From: Candidatus Falkowbacteria bacterium CG10_big_fil_rev_8_21_14_0_10_39_9
Lineage (GTDB): Bacteria > Patescibacteriota > Patescibacteriia > Patescibacteriales > UBA12465
Assembly (NCBI GenBank): GCA_002778645.1
Contig: PFAQ01000041.1
Coordinates: 40,051 to 50,334 of the forward strand
Reading direction: 5' to 3'
Length of the DNA: 10,284 bases
Of the stretch, positions 5,649-10,284 are shown one piece after another. The notes beneath the pieces were generated by a model. That model worked only from the letters and a program-made list of their open reading frames with translations. It was not told the DNA's origin and ran no database searches. How positions within the stretch are numbered: the stretch's first letter is position 1; every line of letters begins with the position of its first letter. Position numbers and translations under genes: made by a program.

Positions 5649-7043
5649 ATGGAAAACCCTCGACCGCAAGAAATTATCGAAAAAATTCCGCCCCAAAATA
5701 TTGAAGCGGAACAATACTTTCTCAGCTGCTTGTTAATCGACAAGGACGCTATGATTAAGGTGGCCGACAGCGTGCTCGAAAGAGACTTCTACAAAGAGAG
5801 CCATCAATTGATTTATGAAACTATCAAAGAATTATTCGAAATTCGCGAACCGATTGATATCGTTTCCGTCAAAAACCGCTTACAAGAAAAAGGCAAATTG
5901 AAAGAAATCGGTGGCAGTACTTACCTGGCTCAGCTCTCCAACGTTTCCGCTACCTCAGCTAACATCAATCACTACGGTCAAATCATCCAGCGCAAAGCAA
6001 CTCTGCGTCGGCTGCAAGTAGCCTCGTCTGAGATTATGGACCTAAGCTTCCAGGAAGAAAAGGAAATTGAAGATATTCTAGATAGTGCTGAAAGAAAAAT
6101 TTTTGCTGTTTCCCGTAAATACCTCAAAAATTCCTTTACGGCCATTGACGATCTCTTGGGCCAAGCTTTTGAAAGAATCGACGAACTCCATAAAAAGAGT
6201 GGTGGTAAAATGCGTGGTCTCTCCACTGGTTTTCATGATCTAGATGCCCTATTAGCTGGTCTGCAAAAATCTGATTTAATTATTTTAGCCGCTCGTCCCA
6301 GTGTGGGTAAAACAGCCCTTGCTCTAGACATTGCGCGTCAAGCCGCTATTAAAAACAAAGAGGGGGTAGGTGTTTTTTCACTAGAAATGAGCAAAGAACA
6401 GCTAGTAGACAGAATGCTCTGCTCTCAAGCCGACATTAATCTTTGGAAAATGCGTACCGGTAATCTGACCGACGCCGACTTCCCTAAAATCAATGAGGCT
6501 ATGAGCCAGATGTATGAAGCTCCAATTTATATTGATGACTCCGCTAATGTTTCTGTTATGGAAATCAGAGCCAAGGCCCGTCGACTCCAGATGGAAAAAG
6601 GTTTAGGTTTAATCGTAATCGATTACTTACAGTTAATGGAAGGTCGAGGCAAATATGGTGACAATCGGGTGCAAGAAATTTCGGAAATTAGTCGCGGTCT
6701 CAAAGGTATTGCGCGAGAATTAGATATCCCAGTCCTAGCTCTAGCTCAGTTATCGCGCGCCGTCGAACAGCAAGGTGGCCCAGCCATTCCTCGCTTGTCT
6801 CATTTACGCGACTCCGGTTCCATTGAACAAGATGCCGACGTCGTAATGTTTATCTATCGTAAAGCCGCTGATAGGGCCTACAACCCCGATGATCTACCGA
6901 GTGATGAAAGACATAAAGCAGAAATTTATATCGCCAAACATCGTAACGGTCCGACTGGCAAAATTGATCTCTACTTCTCGGAAGAAACTGCCAGCTTCCG
7001 GAACTTAGTCAAGACCAATCAAGACAAGCCAATTACTTTTTAA
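5649..7043 (+). CDS. dnaB: Replicative DNA helicase DnaB
   Basis: Hexameric 5'-3' helicase that unwinds DNA at the replication fork. From the ATG at 5649 it has 464 residues, a normal length. The N-terminal primase-interacting domain starts IPPQNIEAEQYFLSCLLID and ends near INHYGQIIQRKATLRRL. A linker leads to the RecA-like domain with Walker A (ARPSVGKTALALDIA), FSLEMSKEQLVDRML, Walker B (GLIVIDYLQLM), the LALAQLSRAVEQ motif, LRDSGSIEQDADVVMFIYR and a C-terminal KHRNGPTG arginine-finger region. The frame is open back to a TTG at 5613, but that codon lies in the -35 box, and the protein family begins near the ATG. It is followed after 23 bases by ybaB. No intein or frameshift is seen. Confidence 0.96.
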   Translation: MENPRPQEIIEKIPPQNIEAEQYFLSCLLIDKDAMIKVADSVLERDFYKESHQLIYETIKELFEIREPIDIVSVKNRLQEKGKLKEIGGSTYLAQLSNVSATSANINHYGQIIQRKATLRRLQVASSEIMDLSFQEEKEIEDILDSAERKIFAVSRKYLKNSFTAIDDLLGQAFERIDELHKKSGGKMRGLSTGFHDLDALLAGLQKSDLIILAARPSVGKTALALDIARQAAIKNKEGVGVFSLEMSKEQLVDRMLCSQADINLWKMRTGNLTDADFPKINEAMSQMYEAPIYIDDSANVSVMEIRAKARRLQMEKGLGLIVIDYLQLMEGRGKYGDNRVQEISEISRGLKGIARELDIPVLALAQLSRAVEQQGGPAIPRLSHLRDSGSIEQDADVVMFIYRKAADRAYNPDDLPSDERHKAEIYIAKHRNGPTGKIDLYFSEETASFRNLVKTNQDKPITF

Positions 7044-7066
7044 ATTAAAAATAATATTACAAAACT

Positions 7067-7345
7067 ATGTTTAACAAATTAAAGCAATTAAAAGATTTAC
7101 GCGACCAAGCTAAAAAAATGCAAGGAGCTCTAGCAACTGAAACCACTACCACTGAGAAAAATGGAATCGTTATCACCATGGACGGTAATATGCAAATCAA
7201 TGGCGTCAAGATAAATACGGAAACTAACAACAAAGAGGCTTTAGCTAGCTCAATCAAAGATGCCGTCAATGACGCCATCAAGCAAACCCAGAAATTAATG
7301 GCTCGCAAAATGCAAGAAATGGGTGGCTTCCCAGGACTGAAATAA
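7067..7345 (+). CDS. ybaB: YbaB/EbfC family nucleoid-associated protein
   Basis: Small DNA-binding protein, a dimer in characterised relatives, that coats DNA. At 92 residues it is slightly shorter than E. coli YbaB. The N-terminal helix (FNKLKQLKDLRDQAKKMQGAL) is followed by a beta-rich centre (NGIVITMDGNMQINGVKI) and a C-terminal helix (ASSIKDAVNDAIKQTQKLMARKMQEM), ending GGFPGLK, close to the family's GGLPGL-type tail. It lies 23 bases after dnaB on the same strand and has no Shine-Dalgarno sequence. A TAATAT at 7052-7057, nine bases before the ATG, could serve as its own -10 box. In many bacteria ybaB sits directly before recR. Here a minus-strand gene is interposed, and recR is incomplete. 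Confidence 0.9.
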   Translation: MFNKLKQLKDLRDQAKKMQGALATETTTTEKNGIVITMDGNMQINGVKINTETNNKEALASSIKDAVNDAIKQTQKLMARKMQEMGGFPGLK

Positions 7346-7370
7346 ATTTATAAACAATTTTTAGAAATGA

Positions 7371-7402
7371 AAAAGCCATCTGTATTATTAGATGGTTTTT
7401 TT
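7371..7402. terminator. Bidirectional terminator between ybaB and the convergent gene
   Basis: CCATCT (7376-7381) pairs with AGATGG (7390-7395), extended by the flanking A and T runs. The plus strand has TTTTTTT after the stem and the minus strand has CTTTTTC, so it can serve both converging genes. Confidence 0.75.
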
Positions 7403-7422
7403 GAAAGCAATAATTAGTCAGT

Positions 7423-7794
7423 CTACTTTTTGCGGCGAACATCAATTATTTTGTATTTTGACTTCAACGTCAAATGCCTAGCATCGCTATAGTGCGCAGG
7501 ATAAGAAACGGTCTCGCCTTTCTTTACTTTAGGACCTAAAAACCTGATACGTTTTCCAATATAATCTACCGGGTTAATTGAATCATGCCCCACAAAGCGA
7601 AACGAAGTCGATCTCTTGCCCTTAGTTATTAACCTTTTGAACATCGCCATGGTATCAACGGCGCAATACTTAGCCGGCACGCTAATTCTTTTGCTATCAC
7701 ATTCCAGTACAAAGATTGTGACGTTGGCATATTGAAGCTCAATTTTTTTGCTCTTAGGCAGAGCTTTCGAAACTTTTTTCTTTTTTTCAGTCAT
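7423..7794 (-). CDS. Small very basic hypothetical protein
   Basis: No family is recognised. It has 123 residues with a Lys-rich N-terminal tail (MTEKKKKVSKALPKSKK) and a Lys/Arg-rich C-terminus (IIDVRRKK). The body alternates hydrophobic and polar residues (ELQYANVTIFVLECDSKRIS, YIGKRIRFLGPKVKKGETVS), which suggests a compact beta-rich fold. There is no signal peptide or membrane segment. The high positive charge would fit nucleic-acid binding, but this is only an inference from composition. It is convergent with ybaB and divergent from recR. It has an unusually strong promoter (7856-7883) and an 8-residue upstream frame whose stop overlaps its ATG as TAATG, so translation may depend on re-initiation. 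The stop is TAG; the other intact genes in the window use TAA. Confidence 0.75.
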   Translation of the reverse strand: MTEKKKKVSKALPKSKKIELQYANVTIFVLECDSKRISVPAKYCAVDTMAMFKRLITKGKRSTSFRFVGHDSINPVDYIGKRIRFLGPKVKKGETVSYPAHYSDARHLTLKSKYKIIDVRRKK

Positions 7795-7820
7795 TATTCA
7801 GAAATTTTAAGGTTAGACAT
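7794..7820 (-). CDS. Possible 8-residue leader peptide (MSNLKISE)
   Basis: A minus-strand ATG at 7818-7820 opens a frame of eight codons ending in a TAA at 7794-7796. The last base of this TAA is the first base of the downstream ATG (TAATG). It lies entirely in the predicted mRNA leader, about 30 bases from the expected start of transcription. The overlap suggests translational coupling; expression is unproven. Confidence 0.35.
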   Translation of the reverse strand: MSNLKISE

Positions 7821-7855
7821 TTTTCTTTTAATAAAGTACAATGAAATAGACTAAT

Positions 7856-7883
7856 ATTATACACAATATTGAGAAATTGTCAA
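7856..7883 (-). promoter_or_regulatory. Perfect-consensus promoter of the basic hypothetical gene
   Basis: On the minus strand TTGACA (7878-7883) and TATAAT (7856-7861) both match the sigma-70 type consensus exactly, with a 16-base spacer. The predicted leader is about 55 bases. The -35 box is 2 bases from the recR ATG, so recR transcription probably competes with or starts across it. Confidence 0.7.
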
Positions 7884-7885
7884 AT

Positions 7886-8065
7886 ATGAAATACCCCAAA
7901 GCCATCCAGGTCCTCATAGACCAGTTCTCCCAACTCCCCAGTGTCGGCCCTAAAACCGCCGAACGCTACGTTTTTCACTTACTCAAATCAAATCCGGAGA
8001 AGATTCAGCTCTTTGCCCAACATCTTTTTAATCTCAAAAAAGACCTCAAAATCCAAGGAAAGTAA
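7886..8065 (+). pseudogene. recR: Truncated recombination mediator RecR, N-terminal part
   Basis: RecR normally has about 200 residues: helix-hairpin-helix, Cys4 zinc finger, Toprim, then a Walker B-like tail. It acts with RecO in loading RecA at gaps. Here only 59 residues remain from the ATG at 7886. MKYPKAIQVLIDQFSQLPSV, then GPKTAERYVFHLL, is a clear RecR start with its helix-hairpin-helix. The match continues to LKKDLKI, exactly where the first zinc-finger Cys should follow. Instead there is QGK and a stop at 8063-8065. Zinc finger and Toprim are missing, so a working RecR is unlikely. The sequence passes directly into topA, which is open in the frame one base ahead. The upstream TTG at 7877 is a possible but poorer start. 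Confidence 0.75.
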
Positions 8066-10284
8066 ACAATCCTCAGGTCCCAGACTGCGCGAATACGATT
8101 TAGTGGTGGTAGAGTCACCTTCCAAGGCCAAGACCATTAAAAAATATCTTGGCCCAAAATATCAGGTTGTGGCGTCCAATGGTCACATTAAGGATCTACC
8201 CAAGTCCAAATTGGGCGTAGATATTAAGGATGACTTTGCTCTAGACTTGGTTCCCATCAGCGGCAAACAAGATAAAATTAATAAGATTCGTGAAGTCGCC
8301 AAAAATGCCGGTCAAATCTACCTGGCGCCCGATATGGACCGAGAAGGTGAGGCCATAGCATACCACTTGGCCGAAGAGATTGGTGGGCGCAAGGATAAAA
8401 TACATCGCGTCGTGTTTAATGCCGTGACGAAAACAGCTGTTCAACACGCCATCGCCAACCCGACGCAACTCAATCGTCATATGTATGACTCACAAAAAAC
8501 TCGCCGCGTCCTCGACCGTTTAGTTGGATACAAGATATCACCTATTTTGTGGGACAAAGTTCAAAGGGGCATTAGCGCTGGCCGGGTTCAATCTGTGGCG
8601 CTAAGAATTATTGTTGAACGTGAAGATGAGATCAAGGCCTTTAAACCTGAGCAATGGTTTTCCATTCACGGCGAAGCTGAAAAAAATAATATTCCCTTCG
8701 AAGTTCGCTACTATGGCGATGAAGCGGCAAAAAAACGTGATCTAAATGATACTAAAGATGCTGAGAAAATTCTTAATGACTGTAAGGGACGCGACCTAAC
8801 CATCTCTGACGTTAAGAAAAAAGAGCGCAAGCAAAACCCGACGCCGCCATTTACCACTTCCAAACTTCAACAGGAAGCATCAAACAAGCTAGGTTTTACC
8901 GCCAAGAAGACCATGATGATTGCCCAGCGATTATATGAAGGGATAGAGATCACGGGGCAGGGGCTACAAGGTTTAATTACCTATATGCGTACCGACTCTG
9001 TCAGGACCGAACCAGAGGCCATGGCCGCTTTGCGGGAATTTATTGTGCAGAAATTTGGCAAGGACTATCTTGCTGCCGAGACCCTGGTTTATAAGAAGAA
9101 AGGTGGAAGTAAAGTTCAAGATGCCCACGAGGCCATCCGCCCCACAAACCTTGAGTTCACACCAGAAAGTGTTCGTGGTGATTTGGATCCAGACCAGCAA
9201 AAATTATATGAATTGATTTGGAACAAATTCATATCTTCACAAATGTCACCTGCTATCATTGATCAAACGACAGCATCATTTGAGTGTTCAGGACATTTTT
9301 TCAGGGCCAATGGCTCGATTATAAAGTTTGCCGGTTTTCGCGCCGTTTTTTTAGAGGCCCTTTCTGAAAAGGTTTCTAAAAGAGGTGAGGAAGAAGACGA
9401 AAACAACGATGAGCCAAAAGGTGGTATTCTGCCTGAGTTGTCAGTTGGTGAGTCGCTCAAATTGCGCAAGGCCCTGGCATCTCTGGAACACTGGACCTCT
9501 CCGCCGCCACGTTATAACGAAGCTAGTTTAGTTAAGGGACTTGAAGAGCAGGGTATAGGCAGACCTTCAACCTACGCTTCAATTATTTCAAACATTCAAG
9601 ACCGCGGTTATGTAGAGAAAACTGAGAATCGCTTTGTTCCGACTGAACTTGGAATGGTGGTTTGTAAAATGTTAGTGGCCTCATTCCCGGAGATAATGGA
9701 CGTAGCCTTTACCGCCCGAGTTGAAGAGCTATTAGATAAAATAGAAGATGGTGAGATAAAGTGGAAGCAGGTGCTTAAAGACTTTTGGAAAGGATTTGAA
9801 GTTACGCTTGAGAAGGCCTCGGCGGAAATGAAGAATTTAAAGCGTCAACAGCTTCCAACGGGTATTAAGTGTCAAAAGTGCCAAGATGGTGAATACCAAA
9901 TAAGATGGGGGCGCAATGGTCAATTCTTAGCTTGTAGTAAGTACCCTGATTGTAATTCCACCTTTGATTTTAAAAAAGATTTATCAGGTAAGATTCATAT
10001 TCTTGAGAAACAATTTTTTCATGATAGCTGCCCCAAATGTGGCAAACGCTTGGAAGTTAAAACAGGAAAATTTGGACGTTTTGTACGTTGTGAGGATTAT
10101 CCTGCTTGCGAAACTACTTTGCCTTATACTTTGACCATCACGTGTCCTGAATGCCTTGTTGGAAAATTTGCGGAAAAGAAAAGTCGCTACGGAAAAATCT
10201 TTTACGGCTGTAGCAATTATCCCAATTGCACAAATGCGCTTTGGTCTGAACCCAAAGAATTTGTTTGCAAGGAATGTGATTATC
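8013..10284 (+). CDS. topA: DNA topoisomerase I, start abnormal, 3' end outside the window
   Basis: Type IA topoisomerase that relaxes negative supercoils. Family similarity begins near 8094 with YDLVVVESPSKAKTIKKYLG (Toprim), then APDMDREGEAIAYHL (metal-binding acidic residues, 8331-8351), SQKTRRVLDRLVGYKISPIL, GISAGRVQSVALR, and the catalytic Tyr in LITYMRTDS (codon 8982-8984). DAHEAIRPTNL and GLEEQGIGRPSTYASII follow. The C-terminus has three Cys4 zinc ribbons (near 9868-9957, 10030-10113 and 10141-10230) and the beginning of a fourth (VCKEC) at the edge. No stop occurs before 10284. The frame is open back to 7920 but has no ATG before the Toprim. A TTG at 8013 with GGAGAAG at 7996-8002 is the best available start, and GTG at 7941 is another. 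Both lie within the recR remnant, so the true N-terminus is doubtful. Confidence 0.9.
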   Translation, partial: MPNIFLISKKTSKSKESKQSSGPRLREYDLVVVESPSKAKTIKKYLGPKYQVVASNGHIKDLPKSKLGVDIKDDFALDLVPISGKQDKINKIREVAKNAGQIYLAPDMDREGEAIAYHLAEEIGGRKDKIHRVVFNAVTKTAVQHAIANPTQLNRHMYDSQKTRRVLDRLVGYKISPILWDKVQRGISAGRVQSVALRIIVEREDEIKAFKPEQWFSIHGEAEKNNIPFEVRYYGDEAAKKRDLNDTKDAEKILNDCKGRDLTISDVKKKERKQNPTPPFTTSKLQQEASNKLGFTAKKTMMIAQRLYEGIEITGQGLQGLITYMRTDSVRTEPEAMAALREFIVQKFGKDYLAAETLVYKKKGGSKVQDAHEAIRPTNLEFTPESVRGDLDPDQQKLYELIWNKFISSQMSPAIIDQTTASFECSGHFFRANGSIIKFAGFRAVFLEALSEKVSKRGEEEDENNDEPKGGILPELSVGESLKLRKALASLEHWTSPPPRYNEASLVKGLEEQGIGRPSTYASIISNIQDRGYVEKTENRFVPTELGMVVCKMLVASFPEIMDVAFTARVEELLDKIEDGEIKWKQVLKDFWKGFEVTLEKASAEMKNLKRQQLPTGIKCQKCQDGEYQIRWGRNGQFLACSKYPDCNSTFDFKKDLSGKIHILEKQFFHDSCPKCGKRLEVKTGKFGRFVRCEDYPACETTLPYTLTITCPECLVGKFAEKKSRYGKIFYGCSNYPNCTNALWSEPKEFVCKECDY

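Noticed and set aside
5465..5743. 92-residue minus-strand open frame
   Set aside because: It runs through the tRNA-Lys gene, the divergent promoters and the start of dnaB, so it is a shadow.
8035..8043. Programmed -1 frameshift at the A6-G tract joining recR to topA
   Set aside because: Passing from the recR frame to the topA frame needs +1 (or -2), so a -1 slip on the A tract gives the wrong frame.
8973..9469. Minus-strand open frames inside topA
   Set aside because: They are antisense to strongly conserved topoisomerase coding sequence and show no features of their own.
1..10284. CRISPR array, insertion sequence, rRNA or toxin-antitoxin pair
   Set aside because: No regularly spaced repeats, transposase motifs, terminal inverted repeats of a mobile element or rRNA stretches were seen, and no gene pair resembles a known toxin-antitoxin module.

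Overview
The window looks like a contig of a Candidate Phyla Radiation (Patescibacteria) bacterium. This is inferred from gene content and style: a prepilin joined to a Cys-rich linker and a FISUMP domain, a leaderless-looking dnaB, a near absence of Shine-Dalgarno sequences, AT-rich spacers, and several small proteins of unknown family. The standard genetic code is in use: Trp is TGG, and dnaB, glmS and topA contain no in-frame TGA.

Left part (1-3220, minus strand). Reading in the direction of transcription, there is a promoter, a type IV prepilin whose frame breaks at a five-base G tract and continues as a Cys-rich/FISUMP surface protein, a secreted HNH-type nuclease-like protein, a decayed Trp-rich membrane reading frame, an unknown acidic 122-residue protein, and an unknown membrane protein that leaves the window at position 1. 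This is a cell-surface and export region with two or three broken or ambiguous reading frames.

Middle (3188-5502, minus strand). tRNA-Thr(UGU), glmS and tRNA-Lys(UUU) each have a recognisable promoter and terminator, and in two cases the next promoter follows the preceding terminator directly. glmS makes glucosamine-6-phosphate for cell-wall precursors. It has a leader of about 120 nt holding a 6-codon open frame and a long inverted repeat.

Right part (5613-10284). On the plus strand are dnaB (replicative helicase), ybaB (nucleoid-associated protein), a recR that stops after its N-terminal helix-hairpin-helix part, and topA (topoisomerase I), which runs off the right edge. Between ybaB and recR, on the minus strand, sits a small very basic protein of unknown family. 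It has a perfect -35/-10 promoter and an 8-residue upstream reading frame that overlaps its start codon. The recR/topA junction is abnormal: recR is cut just before its zinc finger, and topA has no ATG and is open in another frame through the recR remnant. A chimeric assembly join or a real deletion/fusion are both possible.

No CRISPR array, insertion sequence or rRNA was seen. The most interesting unexplained items are the recR/topA junction, the G-tract frameshift in the pilin-FISUMP gene, and the glmS leader.
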